Assembly: GCF_001429045.1 (NCBI RefSeq)
Contig: NZ_LMHY01000012.1
Location: forward strand, 296,753 to 360,752
DNA: 64,000 nucleotides
Reading direction: 5' to 3'
Origin: Pseudomonas sp. Root71
GTDB taxonomy: Bacteria > Pseudomonadota > Gammaproteobacteria > Pseudomonadales > Pseudomonadaceae
Shown: in pieces, positions 1 to 8,258 of the stretch
Position numbering within the stretch: the stretch's first letter is position 1
How the letters are laid out: the number at the start of each line of letters is the position of its first letter
The notes under the pieces: generated by a model
What the model was told of the DNA's origin: nothing
The model's database searches: none
What the model saw: the letters and a program-made list of their open reading frames with translations, nothing else
Program-made: the position numbers and the translations under genes

Positions 1-19
1 AGTCCCGTCCGCTGCGCCA
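1..19 (+). tRNA. tRNA-Asp, 3' end only (cut by the window edge)
   Basis: The first 19 bases are identical to the last 19 bases of the complete tRNA-Asp at 315-391: the 3' half of the T arm, the acceptor strand and CCA. The 40 bases that follow also match the sequence after the complete copy, with only two differences. This is therefore the end of a second tRNA-Asp gene whose body lies left of the window. Confidence 0.85.
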
Positions 20-64
20 TATTCGGTAACCTGGAGCACTGAACGCCAGGTCACCACGGAAAAA

Positions 65-87
65 GCCCGCTTAGGCGGGTTTTTTTC
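65..87 (+). terminator. intrinsic terminator after the truncated tRNA-Asp
   Basis: CCCGC and GCGGG pair around a four-base loop, followed by a run of eight T. It ends the tRNA transcript coming from the left. Bases 88-190 after it show no gene. Confidence 0.75.
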
Positions 88-192
88 TGCCTCAAGTTTG
101 TCTGTTGTTCCTGTGGGTTGCATCGTTTCACCGGTTTGTAGATTTTTTGAAAAAAAACTTCAAATAAATCAACACTTTATAAAAACCTGTGG

Positions 193-198
193 CATAAT
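193..198 (+). promoter_or_regulatory. candidate -10 box of the tRNA-Val/tRNA-Asp operon
   Basis: CATAAT lies about 20 bases upstream of the tRNA-Val 5' end, with an AT-rich stretch (145-185) before it. No clear -35 hexamer is visible at the right spacing, so this is only a suggestion. Confidence 0.35.
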
Positions 199-219
199 GT
201 GCCCCGCAACGAAGGTAAA

Positions 220-295
220 GGGTGATTAGCTCAGCTGGGAGAGCGTCTGCCTTACAAGCAGAATGTCGGCGGTTCGATCCCGTCATCACCCACCA
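220..295 (+). tRNA. tRNA-Val (anticodon TAC)
   Basis: A complete 76-base cloverleaf. The acceptor strands GGGTGAT and ATCACCC pair, the anticodon loop reads CTTACAA giving anticodon TAC, the T loop is GTTCGATCC, and the CCA end is encoded. It is 19 bases upstream of tRNA-Asp and probably cotranscribed with it. Confidence 0.96.
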
Positions 296-314
296 CTTAC
301 TTTCAACGCTACGC

Positions 315-391
315 GCAGCGGTAGTTCAGTCGGTTAGAATACCGGCCTGTCACGCCGGGGGTCGCGGGTTCGAGTCCCGTCCGCTGCGCCA
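315..391 (+). tRNA. tRNA-Asp (anticodon GTC)
   Basis: A complete 77-base cloverleaf with acceptor GCAGCGG/CCGCTGC, anticodon loop CTGTCAC (GTC), T loop GTTCGAGTC and encoded CCA. The gene and its 3' flank are duplicated, since the end of a second copy opens the window. Confidence 0.96.
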
Positions 392-434
392 TATTCGGTA
401 ACCTGGAACACTGAACGCCAGGTCACCACAGAAA

Positions 435-456
435 GCCCGCCTAGTGCGGGCTTTTT
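435..456 (+). terminator. intrinsic terminator of the tRNA operon
   Basis: GCCCGC pairs with GCGGGC around the five-base loop CTAGT and is followed by five T. It sits 44 bases after the tRNA-Asp CCA. Confidence 0.8.
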
Positions 457-481
457 GCTGTCTGGCGTTTGGCCAGACCAT

Positions 482-507
482 AAAGCGATCCGAGGATCGC
501 TTTTTTT
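482..507 (+). terminator. second intrinsic terminator between tRNA-Asp and the catalase-like gene
   Basis: AAAGCGATCC and GGATCGCTTT form a 10-bp stem with a two-base loop. The T7 tail is on the plus strand. Read on the minus strand it could also stop the catalase-like gene, but that tail is weak. Confidence 0.65.
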
Positions 508-519
508 GTGCCTGCTCGA

Positions 520-1656
520 TTATTGCTCGGCGTTGCGACTGTGTCGGTAGTCGCTGACGGCTTCATACACGGCCTTGCGCAGGCGATTGATCCCGCCGAT
601 GGGGCGGTGCGCCTCGACGCCGAACCAGGGATTGAACGACTGGTTGTCGCATTGCAGGTTTAGCGCCGGCGTATCGAAGTCCTGTGCCGGCACCTTGATC
701 CGTGCCACCGTCTCGAAGGGCGCATCGCTCTCGCGCCACTCAATGCTGGTGTCTTCGATCGGCATGTACTGGTTGGCGTCCTGTCGCTGGATTTGCAAGG
801 CGAAACACGCGGGCACCCGGTCGGTCGACAGCTGTTGGTTCAGCGCATTGCGCAGGAAGTTCGGCAACTTGCGATTCTGTTCCGGCAGGTTGTAGGTCGG
901 GCAGTTATCCGGATCGGGCATGACCCGGAATTTCGCATTGGCTTCACCGAATTTGTAGGGTGAAACCGAAAAGTACGTCGTCTGGGTCGGGCTCGACGGG
1001 GCAGGGGCCAGTGTCGCCAGGGCAATGAACAGGTGGCGAACCTGCCAGGCGCGTGGATCCCGACCGGGGAAGAAGGCCATCAGCTTTTTACCGTCGGCCT
1101 GGGCGGCGACGTTCTGACGGTATTCGGCGACATCACTGACAAAGAAGTTCGGGTGGCTGAACATCACAAAGTCCTGCTCGTTTCGCCCCTGCCGGTCGCT
1201 CAACAGTTGCTTGCCCGGCACATCGAACAGTTTGATCGCCATGCCCCGGGCGTCGCGGATGCTATCGAACTGCGGGTAGGCATTGCCGTTGGACAGGCGC
1301 ATCGTCGCTTGCCAGGTTTTGCCCGGCTCGCTGAATACGCCCTGACGCAGTTCGCCTGGCAGTTCCGGCAGCACCTGAACCTCGGCCTTCACACAGCCGT
1401 GGGCCTTGGCATGGGCGTCGCGCAGGTAGCGGGTGCTTTCACGGTGCTGATCGACGATGCGCACGGCGGTCTGGATGATGTCCCGGGTCATCGCGGCTTC
1501 GTCGTCCGCCATCAACTCCTGCGCCGAAACCGGCCCGCGATGCTGCCAGGCAAACCAGGCGCCGGCCAGGGCCCAGCCCAGCACGCCGAGACCCAGCAAC
1601 CACAGCAACAGGCTGGCGAGGACGGCGCCCAGGCGCAGCCAGAGAGTTATCAGCAT
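520..1656 (-). CDS. membrane-anchored catalase-family haem protein
   Basis: This 378-residue protein belongs to the short catalase-like family rather than the classical peroxide-decomposing catalases, which are longer. Residues 5-35 form one hydrophobic anchor, so the haem domain should face the periplasm. The distal motif HAKAHGC (His82) corresponds to the catalase HAKG motif, and RKAVY (Arg360-Tyr364) near the C-terminus matches the RxxxY that supplies the proximal tyrosine ligand. The gene lies 28 bases after a di-haem cytochrome on the same strand, so the two are probably one operon and may work together in periplasmic peroxide or lipid-peroxide chemistry. That function is inferred; the haem site is read from the motifs. 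Confidence 0.8.
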   Translation of the reverse strand: MLITLWLRLGAVLASLLLWLLGLGVLGWALAGAWFAWQHRGPVSAQELMADDEAAMTRDIIQTAVRIVDQHRESTRYLRDAHAKAHGCVKAEVQVLPELPGELRQGVFSEPGKTWQATMRLSNGNAYPQFDSIRDARGMAIKLFDVPGKQLLSDRQGRNEQDFVMFSHPNFFVSDVAEYRQNVAAQADGKKLMAFFPGRDPRAWQVRHLFIALATLAPAPSSPTQTTYFSVSPYKFGEANAKFRVMPDPDNCPTYNLPEQNRKLPNFLRNALNQQLSTDRVPACFALQIQRQDANQYMPIEDTSIEWRESDAPFETVARIKVPAQDFDTPALNLQCDNQSFNPWFGVEAHRPIGGINRLRKAVYEAVSDYRHSRNAEQ

Positions 1657-1684
1657 GGGAACGTCCTTTTAACGGCGGTTGTGG

Positions 1685-3496
1685 TCATGGCAATTGCGCT
1701 TCCAGCGGGCCGCCCAGCACTTTCAGATATTCCAGCAGTGCCCAGCGTTCTTGTGGCTGCAATCCGCGGCCGATCACACCATTGCCGAGTTTGCCGGCCC
1801 GGAATTCATGGCCGCTGTTGTGGTTGCCGGTGATTCGTGTGTCGAACAGGAACCCGTTGGCAAAGGCTTCGGTGCGGTAACCCAGGTGTCCCGGGTCGTA
1901 TTCGAACGTGCCTTTATAGAAGGTGGTCGCACGCTCATCCTGAGGCGACAGCAATTGATAAAGGCTCGGGACCGAACCGTTGTGCAGGTACGGCGCTGTC
2001 GCCCATACACCCGCCAATGGCCTGGCCTTGTACGAACGCAATTCGCGCACACCGATCGACAGGCCGAAACCGTCCATGTCAGGGCGCTCGGCAGGGGTGA
2101 CGTTGGCGTCTTGATAGGCGCGGTCCTGGACAAAAGCGGTGACATAGGCCAACCCCTTGGCCACGGACATTTTGCTCAGGTCCAGTGGTTCGGCGGGCTT
2201 TGGCTCGACATCGAGTTTTTCCAGTTCCGCCTGCTTCCATTGCAAAGCTGTGAGGTCGAAGCGGTGGTCGGCGATGTTGTTGGCCGCGCCGGGGTCTGTG
2301 CCGATGTAATCCACCGGGAGCATTTTCAGGTGCTGGACGTATCGTCCCTCGCCCTGGCTGGTGCGCGGCACATGGCAACCTGCGCAGTTTTCGGCGAACA
2401 AGGCACGGCCCTTGGCTGCCAGGGTTTTGTCGACCTGGCCAAACAGTTCTTCAGGCCAGGCCGGAGGTGAAAGTCGTTGCAGGGTTTGTTCGATCAGGTG
2501 CAGATCGCGCACGCGGACGCTGGAGGGGTAGCGGGCATCACCCGTCAGCGGCTGGCCGCTCTTGTCGAAGAAGTTCAGCGTGGCGCCCACGCCCAGCGCC
2601 TCGCCGATGTTGCGAGCCATCGGTTGTTTCGCCGAGCCGTTCCACTGCACCCATTCGAACGTCCACATGTCCCACAACTGCGGATAATCGACCGGGGCAT
2701 TGGCCACGCGGTAGTTGTCGGGGGATATCGCATCACCGAAGCTGGCGTTGGCGATGCGCCCGAAGGCGTCTGTGCGCCCCGGGCCTTCCTCGGTCGGATA
2801 GAGCCCGCGATGGGTGTCGTTCCAGGCCACTTTGAGGAAGGTATCCAGTGAAGATTTGAAATCTTTACGCAACTGTTGGTGGCGCGTTTCGTAGTCCTGG
2901 CCGAGCACGTTGCGTGCGAAGCGCTCGAATTTCCAAGGGTTGTAGTAAGTGGAGGCGAGGCTGGCCACCAGAGCCTGTCCGAAACTGCCGCCTTTGAGTG
3001 TAGGAACACTGGATGGCAGTACATGTTGCGCCGAGCCGCCATCGATACGCACGGCCTGGCCCTTGAATCGCAGTTCACCGGTGTGGCAAGCCGCGCAGGT
3101 GATATCCAGAAACATATCCGTGCTCCCCGCATTCTGGTGCCGCGTAAAGCCTGCGGGGAGGTTGCCGGGGTTGTTCGGTGTCGGCTTCTGGCCGGGGTCC
3201 ACCAGGAAACCGAAGCGGGCGAGGTATTCGGGGGCGGCGAAGCGTTGTCGGGAGAAGGGCAGTTCGAGGGCGGTGAACCAGTCGTAGCGCAAGCCTTTGA
3301 CCTGAGTGCCCTGGGGGGTGAAGTAATAGGTCTCGCGATCGGCGGCGCTCCATTGCTCCAGGTAATGCACTTGTTGCGCAGGCGACCAGGCCGGCAATTT
3401 CGGGTTGGCAACGTAGTAAAGCACCACGGCCATGACCAGTCCGAGCAGTACTGCGACGAGAGCCAGCAAGCGAAAGAAGAGGCGCAAGATAAACAT
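1685..3496 (-). CDS. membrane-anchored di-haem c-type cytochrome, cytochrome c peroxidase/RoxA-like
   Basis: The 603-residue product has an N-terminal hydrophobic segment (residues 3-30) and two c-type haem motifs, CAACH at 134-138 and CAGCH at 371-375. The spacing and size fit the large di-haem peroxidase family that includes the rubber oxygenases RoxA and RoxB, not the roughly 330-residue CcpA type. It should be an anchored periplasmic electron-transfer protein or peroxidase. It is the first gene of a probable two-gene operon with the catalase-like gene. The substrate cannot be read from sequence. Confidence 0.8.
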   Translation of the reverse strand: MFILRLFFRLLALVAVLLGLVMAVVLYYVANPKLPAWSPAQQVHYLEQWSAADRETYYFTPQGTQVKGLRYDWFTALELPFSRQRFAAPEYLARFGFLVDPGQKPTPNNPGNLPAGFTRHQNAGSTDMFLDITCAACHTGELRFKGQAVRIDGGSAQHVLPSSVPTLKGGSFGQALVASLASTYYNPWKFERFARNVLGQDYETRHQQLRKDFKSSLDTFLKVAWNDTHRGLYPTEEGPGRTDAFGRIANASFGDAISPDNYRVANAPVDYPQLWDMWTFEWVQWNGSAKQPMARNIGEALGVGATLNFFDKSGQPLTGDARYPSSVRVRDLHLIEQTLQRLSPPAWPEELFGQVDKTLAAKGRALFAENCAGCHVPRTSQGEGRYVQHLKMLPVDYIGTDPGAANNIADHRFDLTALQWKQAELEKLDVEPKPAEPLDLSKMSVAKGLAYVTAFVQDRAYQDANVTPAERPDMDGFGLSIGVRELRSYKARPLAGVWATAPYLHNGSVPSLYQLLSPQDERATTFYKGTFEYDPGHLGYRTEAFANGFLFDTRITGNHNSGHEFRAGKLGNGVIGRGLQPQERWALLEYLKVLGGPLEAQLP

Positions 3497-3755
3497 CCTT
3501 GTCGAATTATCATGCGGTTATGCCCGAGTACGCAGGGTGCGGCAAGAGGCCATTACGCCAGATGTTGTAGTTCCGGAATCAGCCTGCGTCGGCGCAAAGT
3601 GAAAGAAGCTTCATCAGCCGAATAGTGAAAAGCGTTTAAACACCTGAACTTATCAATTGTTTCCGGCTCTCATGCCGGTAGCCATTGGTCGTGGCGGCCT
3701 GATAAGCTCGCGGCTTTACTCGATTGCCCTTTAGGCGCATGAACAAGGAAATAGC

Positions 3756-4472
3756 ATGAAACAGCATCGGTTGGCGGCGGCGGTAGCCCTGGTTGGCCTG
3801 GTACTTGCGGGTTGTGATTCGCAGACCAGCGTAGAGCTGAAAACTCCGGCGCAAAAAGCTTCCTACGGCATTGGCCTGAACATGGGCAAGAGCCTGGCTC
3901 AGGAAGGCATGGATGACCTGGATTCCAAGGCTGTAGCCCAGGGCATCGAAGACGCCGTCGGCAAGAAAGAGCAGAAGCTCAAAGACGAAGAACTGGTCGA
4001 GGCATTCGCCGCGCTGCAAAAGCGTGCCGAAGAGCGCATGGCCAAGATGAGCGAAGAGTCGGCCGCTGCCGGCAAGAAGTTCCTCGAGGAAAACGCCAAG
4101 AAACCTGGCGTGACCACCACCGCTTCGGGCTTACAGTACGAAGTCGTGCAGAAAGCCGATGGCCCTCAGCCAAAGCCGACTGATGTAGTGACCGTTCACT
4201 ACACCGGCAAGCTGACCAATGGCACCGTATTCGACAGCTCCGTCGAGCGCGGCAGCCCGATCGATCTGCCGGTCAGCGGTGTGATCCCGGGTTGGGTCGA
4301 AGGCTTGCAACTGATGCACGTTGGCGAGAAGTACAAGCTGTACATCCCTGCTGACCTGGCTTACGGCGCTCAAAGCCCAAGCCCGGCGATTCCAGCCAAC
4401 TCGGTGCTGGTATTCGACCTGGAACTGCTGGCCATCAAGGATCCGGCAAAAGAAGACGCCGCTGCCAAGTAA
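3756..4472 (+). CDS. FKBP-type peptidyl-prolyl cis-trans isomerase lipoprotein (FkpA/Mip type)
   Basis: This 238-residue folding helper of the cell envelope has a lipoprotein signal ending in LVLAGC (cysteine 20). A helical dimerisation domain follows (about 30-115), then an FKBP domain (about 135-228) with recognisable elements VHYTGKLTNGTVFDSS, VIPGWVEGL and IPANSVLVFDLELL. This is the architecture of FkpA and Mip, which assist folding of outer-membrane and periplasmic proteins. It is monocistronic, with a strong terminator just after the stop. Confidence 0.92.
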   Translation: MKQHRLAAAVALVGLVLAGCDSQTSVELKTPAQKASYGIGLNMGKSLAQEGMDDLDSKAVAQGIEDAVGKKEQKLKDEELVEAFAALQKRAEERMAKMSEESAAAGKKFLEENAKKPGVTTTASGLQYEVVQKADGPQPKPTDVVTVHYTGKLTNGTVFDSSVERGSPIDLPVSGVIPGWVEGLQLMHVGEKYKLYIPADLAYGAQSPSPAIPANSVLVFDLELLAIKDPAKEDAAAK

Positions 4473-4489
4473 CCAGCGCCTGCTTCGAT

Positions 4490-4519
4490 AACAACGCCTC
4501 GCTCATGCGGGGCGTTGTT
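4490..4519 (+). terminator. intrinsic terminator of the FKBP isomerase gene
   Basis: AACAACGCC pairs with GGCGTTGTT around a short loop, 17 bases after the stop codon. The T-rich tail is short. Confidence 0.7.
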
Positions 4520-4721
4520 GCATCTGGCGTTCGGCAGGGGTAAACAAATCGAACAGACGCTCTAGGCCGGAGTCTCAGGCATAGTGGTGTTGGCGGTAGT
4601 CGCACAAGGCCGCCAAGTCAATGAAATTATGGGTTTTTTTTGATGAGTAAAAAACGCCCGATCTGAACGCAGGCCTTGTAACACGGGGCTTACAGCGGCG
4701 AAAAGCTGCTCTGTTCACAAG

Positions 4722-4746
4722 GTTATCCACAATTTGTGTGGATAAC
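4722..4746. promoter_or_regulatory. two perfect DnaA boxes in inverted orientation
   Basis: TTATCCACA (4723-4731) and TGTGGATAA (4737-4745) are exact copies of the consensus DnaA box, facing each other across five bases. With flanking G/C the palindrome has 10-bp arms. It ends 8 bases before the Shine-Dalgarno of the YkvA-like gene, so it is either a DnaA-responsive control site or an mRNA hairpin next to the ribosome site. The rest of 4520-4764 shows no gene. Confidence 0.7.
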
Positions 4747-4764
4747 ATTTCAACGGGAGGAATG

Positions 4765-5220
4765 ATGAAAGCACCCTGGAATTTCGCTCGTTTCCTGCCT
4801 CTGGCCGGACGCCTGCTGGCACGGGGTCGATTGCCGAGCCTGTTGTTCGCGGTCGCCAGCAAAGGCGTAAGCCAGGGCAACCGGTTGGGCAAGATCAAGG
4901 ACGACTTGAAGCTGTTGCAGGCACTCTGCCTGGCCTACTGGCGTGGTGAGTATCGCGCTATCAGCCCCAAGGCGCTGGTTTCGGTGGTCGCGGGCCTGAT
5001 GTACTTCCTCAGCCCGGTGGATGCGATTCCGGATTTCATTCCATTGTTTGGCATGTTCGATGACATCGCAGTACTGGCATGGCTGATGAAAGTGCTCGAC
5101 GACGAGCTCAATGCCTTCCGCACCTGGCGCAAGCGGCAGGTGCCGGAGAAGCTCGCGGTGGTTGAGCGTCTGCCTGCTACCCCCGAGCAACTTCAACTTC
5201 AAGGCCCGAAAAAACACTGA
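4765..5220 (+). CDS. YkvA family (DUF1232) membrane protein
   Basis: The 151-residue protein carries a YkvA/DUF1232 core, with the hallmark YFLSPVDAIPDFIP followed by FDDIAVLAW (about residues 75-105), a short membrane-associated segment of unknown function. The ATG at 4765 is chosen because GGGAGG ends four bases upstream; the adjacent ATG at 4762 is too close to it and the GTG at 4738 lies inside the DnaA-box palindrome. The gene appears to stand alone. Its position right after two DnaA boxes is unusual. Function is unknown. Confidence 0.85.
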   Translation: MKAPWNFARFLPLAGRLLARGRLPSLLFAVASKGVSQGNRLGKIKDDLKLLQALCLAYWRGEYRAISPKALVSVVAGLMYFLSPVDAIPDFIPLFGMFDDIAVLAWLMKVLDDELNAFRTWRKRQVPEKLAVVERLPATPEQLQLQGPKKH

Positions 5221-5334
5221 GTCGATTTCGGCCTGTTCACAGATTGATGTCCCCCGCGACCTTGGCCGCTGTTAGGATTACACTTCTAGGGAAAAGTACT
5301 GACTCGCTAAGTGTTGTTGTCCTACGGGGTAGTG

Positions 5335-5676
5335 ATGGATATTCAGATAATTACACGCGAAGGCGAGCCCGAATATGCGGTTCTGCCATGGGCTCAGTAT
5401 CAGGCGTTACTGAAAGCAGCGGGTATCAAGGAGCAAGCGTCGCCTCAAGCCACGAAGCCTCAGGCGGCAACACCAGACACGATTCTTCCGGGTCTGGATC
5501 AACTACGCAGTTTGCGCGAGGGGAAGGGCATCGCCATCGAGGCGTTGGCCCGCACGGTAGGCATCAGCCCGTCTTACCTGGCCATGATCGAAAGCGGCGA
5601 GCGTCTGCCCGACGCTGCGATTCGCCGCAGCCTGGCCTGGGAATTGACGGTGCCAGGGTGGAGGGATGAATCGTGA
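5335..5676 (+). CDS. helix-turn-helix (XRE-type) regulator
   Basis: This 113-residue protein has an N-terminal segment (1-30) resembling the start of small antitoxin-like proteins, a proline/alanine-rich linker (36-50), and an XRE-type helix-turn-helix (about 52-108) with the recognisable GISPSYLAMIESGERLP. It probably binds DNA. The ATG at 5335 is preferred over an upstream GTG at 5311. Its end overlaps the start of the next gene by four bases, so the two are translationally coupled. No toxin gene is recognisable beside it. The target is unknown. Confidence 0.8.
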   Translation: MDIQIITREGEPEYAVLPWAQYQALLKAAGIKEQASPQATKPQAATPDTILPGLDQLRSLREGKGIAIEALARTVGISPSYLAMIESGERLPDAAIRRSLAWELTVPGWRDES

Positions 5677-6044
5677 GCGTACGCATCAGTCGTCAACATT
5701 GGGACGGGTTGCTCGGCGAACTGGATCAGGCGCGTCGCCAGCGCCATCTGTTGACGTATCGAGCATTGCTGGAGCGTTTGCAGCTGCCGACCCCGGCCAT
5801 GCAAACCCTGACGGCGGCCCTTGAGCATCTGGCGGCCCTGGATGCCAGGGCGGAGCAGCCATTGCGCAGTTCACTGGTGATCAGTCAGGGTGCCAGCCGC
5901 TTGCCGCGCACCGGATTCTTTGAATGTGTCGAGCGTCTCGGGCGTTTCTCCGGGCCGTCGGACGGCGTTGCCGCCGCGTCCTGGCATGCTTCGGAAGTGG
6001 TGCGGGTGTTCGAGTACGAATACCCGGAATCGGCCGAGGCCTGA
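5673..6044 (+). CDS. conserved hypothetical protein in an HTH - Sel1 gene set
   Basis: I do not recognise this 123-residue product. It starts with GTG inside the stop of the HTH gene (GTGA overlap) and its own TGA is followed directly by the GTG of the next gene, so the three form a tightly coupled operon. It is rich in leucine and charged residues, predicted mostly helical in the first 75 residues, with no signal peptide or membrane segment. It is likely cytosolic. Confidence 0.75.
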   Translation: MSVRISRQHWDGLLGELDQARRQRHLLTYRALLERLQLPTPAMQTLTAALEHLAALDARAEQPLRSSLVISQGASRLPRTGFFECVERLGRFSGPSDGVAAASWHASEVVRVFEYEYPESAEA

Positions 6045-6452
6045 GTGTTCTTGCAACTCAAGGCGCGGGCCGGTTACTGGCTCGCGCGCCGATTGTTTCA
6101 CTGGTCATGGTTTGTCCGTCAGCCACGAGGCTGGCGCTGGCTCGAAGGTCAGTTCGCACGCATGGCCAACCTGGGCAATGTCGGCGCCCAGAGCTTCTAT
6201 GGGCACATCCTGGCGTTTCGCGGCGTCGGCCTCGGTGCCCGTGAGGAGGGCGTGCGTTTGTTGCGCCTGGCGGCGTTGGCGGGCGATGCCAAGGCGGCGT
6301 ATCAAGTGGGCGTGATCACCTTGGCCGGGACAGCGAGCAAGGCTCCGGATCCGGTTGAGGCCGCACGGTTCTGGGAGATAGCGGCGAAGGCCGGGCATCC
6401 GTTGGCGCCGATCAAGCTCGAAGAGCTGAAGTCTTCCTCGGCGCCTCGTTGA
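6045..6452 (+). CDS. Sel1-like repeat protein
   Basis: The 135-residue protein has two Sel1/TPR-like repeats: roughly residues 41-75 (MANLGNVGAQSFYGHI... LLRLAALAGD) and 77-124 (AAYQVGVITLAG... RFWEIAAKAGHP). Such alpha-solenoid repeats bind other proteins. It starts with GTG directly after the previous stop codon. It is the third gene of the HTH operon. The N-terminus is basic and aromatic but has no clear signal peptide. Partner unknown. Confidence 0.75.
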   Translation: MFLQLKARAGYWLARRLFHWSWFVRQPRGWRWLEGQFARMANLGNVGAQSFYGHILAFRGVGLGAREEGVRLLRLAALAGDAKAAYQVGVITLAGTASKAPDPVEAARFWEIAAKAGHPLAPIKLEELKSSSAPR

Positions 6453-6476
6453 TTGGACTGATGCCGGAAAGCTCCC

Positions 6477-8243
6477 TTATCGATGCCCGGAAACCACCAG
6501 GCTATCAATCACATGCACGCTATAGCCCTGCACGTTCTTCGCATGGTGCTTGGCCTGTGATGCCATTTCCGCCAGCTGGCTCGCATCGAGTTGTCCACAG
6601 GCCTGTGGATGCAAATGCACCACGCCGATCGACAGTGACAACAACGCAAACTCCTGGCGCTGACCCTGGCGATTGGGTGCGATGAAGCAGCCGGCTTCCA
6701 GGTGTTCGCTGCGGTAGAAGCGCCGACACTGGCTCTGGAAGTCGTCGAGCAACTGGTTCAAGCGTTTGCGCCAGTCTTGCGGACCGAGCACCAGCAGGAA
6801 ATCATCACCGCCGATATGGCCGACAAAGTCGCGGGAAGGGTCGACGCGATCATTCAGGCATTGCGCCAGGCACAGCAGGACTTCGTCCCCACGGCCGTAG
6901 CCGTAGATGTCGTTGAAGGGTTTGAAACTGTCGATGTCGACATAGCAGATCACCGACTCCCGTTGCTGTTGCAGCAGTCGCGACAGGCATTGCTGGATCG
7001 GTACGTTGCCCGGCAGCAGGGTCAGCGGGTTGGCGTAACGGGCTTGCTGGATCTTCAGTTCGGTAATCAGTTTAAGTACGTCGATCACTCGGCCCAGTCC
7101 CAGGTAACCACCGTTGAGGGTGATGATGAAGTCTTCTTCGATGCGCTGCCGCGCGCGGCTGGTGATCAGGCGACTCACTTGTTGCAACGATTGGCTCATC
7201 TCGACGGCAAGGAAGTCATCACTCATTAAACGGCTGATCGGCTTGCGGGCGAACAGGTCGGTGGCAAAAGGCTTGAGCAGTGCATCGGAGAGCGAATGCC
7301 GGTGGACGATGCCACAGGGCTGGCCTTGCTCGTCGAGTACCGCCAGGGAGTTCAGGTTGGCCTGGCGGCGAAAGGCTTCCAGTACCGTGGCGGTCGGTGT
7401 ATCGCGGGCCACTGCCGGTTGGTCGTTGAGCAAAGCGCTGAGGTCGCTGACTTCATCATTTAACGCCACCGCTGTGCTTTCCCGTTTGGGCATCAGGGCC
7501 CGGGCATCACGAGGTGGATGTTCCTGGGGGCGGCAGAGCAGATAACCCTGAACCAGATCGACACCCATCTCGGTCAACACCGCGAGTTCTTCCGGCAGCT
7601 CGATACCTTCTGCGATCACTTGTGCCCGCGAGGCCTTGGCAATTTGCAGGATCGAGCCGACGAATTCGCGCTTGAGGGCGTCCTGGTGAATGCCGTCGAT
7701 GAAGTGTCGATCAATCTTCACGTAGTCCGGACGCAATTCAGACCACAGCCGCAAACTCGAATAGCCTGCGCCCAGATCATCCAGAGCAATGGAAAACCCC
7801 ATCGCTCGATAGTGATGCAGAGCGGTTTGCAGCAGCTCGAAATCGTCGGTCGGGGTTTGTTCGGTCAGTTCGATCACCACCTGACTCGGCGGTATGCCGA
7901 AATCCTGCAACAGTTGCAGGGTGCGCCCGGGTTGGTGGGCGGCTTCGAGCAGGGATTCAGGGGAAACGTTGAGGAACAGTTTGCCGGGCAGTTGCTGATC
8001 ATTGAAGCGTCGGCAGGCGCTTTGACGGCAAGCGATTTCCAGCTCGCTCAAGCGGCCGGCCTGACGGGCCACGGCGAACAGTGCGAGAGGGGAGTGCAGC
8101 GGACTGTTGGAGGGCCCACGACTAAGGGCTTCGTAACCGACAATACGTCGCTCAGAGAGGGAAATGATCGGCTGGAACAGACTGTGCAAACCGCTTTGAG
8201 CCAGTATGGAACTCAAGGCACTCAGCTGTTCTGTGGTGGTCAT
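6477..8243 (-). CDS. EAL - CBS - GGDEF cyclic-di-GMP signalling protein
   Basis: This cytosolic 588-residue protein has an EAL phosphodiesterase domain (about 10-245), a pair of CBS-like segments (about 255-395) and a C-terminal GGDEF-type domain (about 420-580). The EAL part keeps the catalytic signature: EAL, NVSP, IELTE, DDLGAGYSSL, KID, AEGIE and QGY. The GGDEF motif reads GGDDF, and no RxxD inhibitory site precedes it, so cyclase activity is uncertain and the protein is more likely a phosphodiesterase regulated by the CBS and GGDEF parts. The ATG at 8243 is chosen because the longer frame runs into the terminator of prc. The same gene follows prc in P. aeruginosa. Confidence 0.88.
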   Translation of the reverse strand: MTTTEQLSALSSILAQSGLHSLFQPIISLSERRIVGYEALSRGPSNSPLHSPLALFAVARQAGRLSELEIACRQSACRRFNDQQLPGKLFLNVSPESLLEAAHQPGRTLQLLQDFGIPPSQVVIELTEQTPTDDFELLQTALHHYRAMGFSIALDDLGAGYSSLRLWSELRPDYVKIDRHFIDGIHQDALKREFVGSILQIAKASRAQVIAEGIELPEELAVLTEMGVDLVQGYLLCRPQEHPPRDARALMPKRESTAVALNDEVSDLSALLNDQPAVARDTPTATVLEAFRRQANLNSLAVLDEQGQPCGIVHRHSLSDALLKPFATDLFARKPISRLMSDDFLAVEMSQSLQQVSRLITSRARQRIEEDFIITLNGGYLGLGRVIDVLKLITELKIQQARYANPLTLLPGNVPIQQCLSRLLQQQRESVICYVDIDSFKPFNDIYGYGRGDEVLLCLAQCLNDRVDPSRDFVGHIGGDDFLLVLGPQDWRKRLNQLLDDFQSQCRRFYRSEHLEAGCFIAPNRQGQRQEFALLSLSIGVVHLHPQACGQLDASQLAEMASQAKHHAKNVQGYSVHVIDSLVVSGHR

Positions 8244-8258
8244 GGCTTTCTCTGGCGA

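Noticed and set aside
5335..6044. HTH gene and its coupled neighbour as a toxin-antitoxin pair
   Set aside because: The neighbour shows no toxin family motif and a third gene is coupled to them, so the idea has no positive support.
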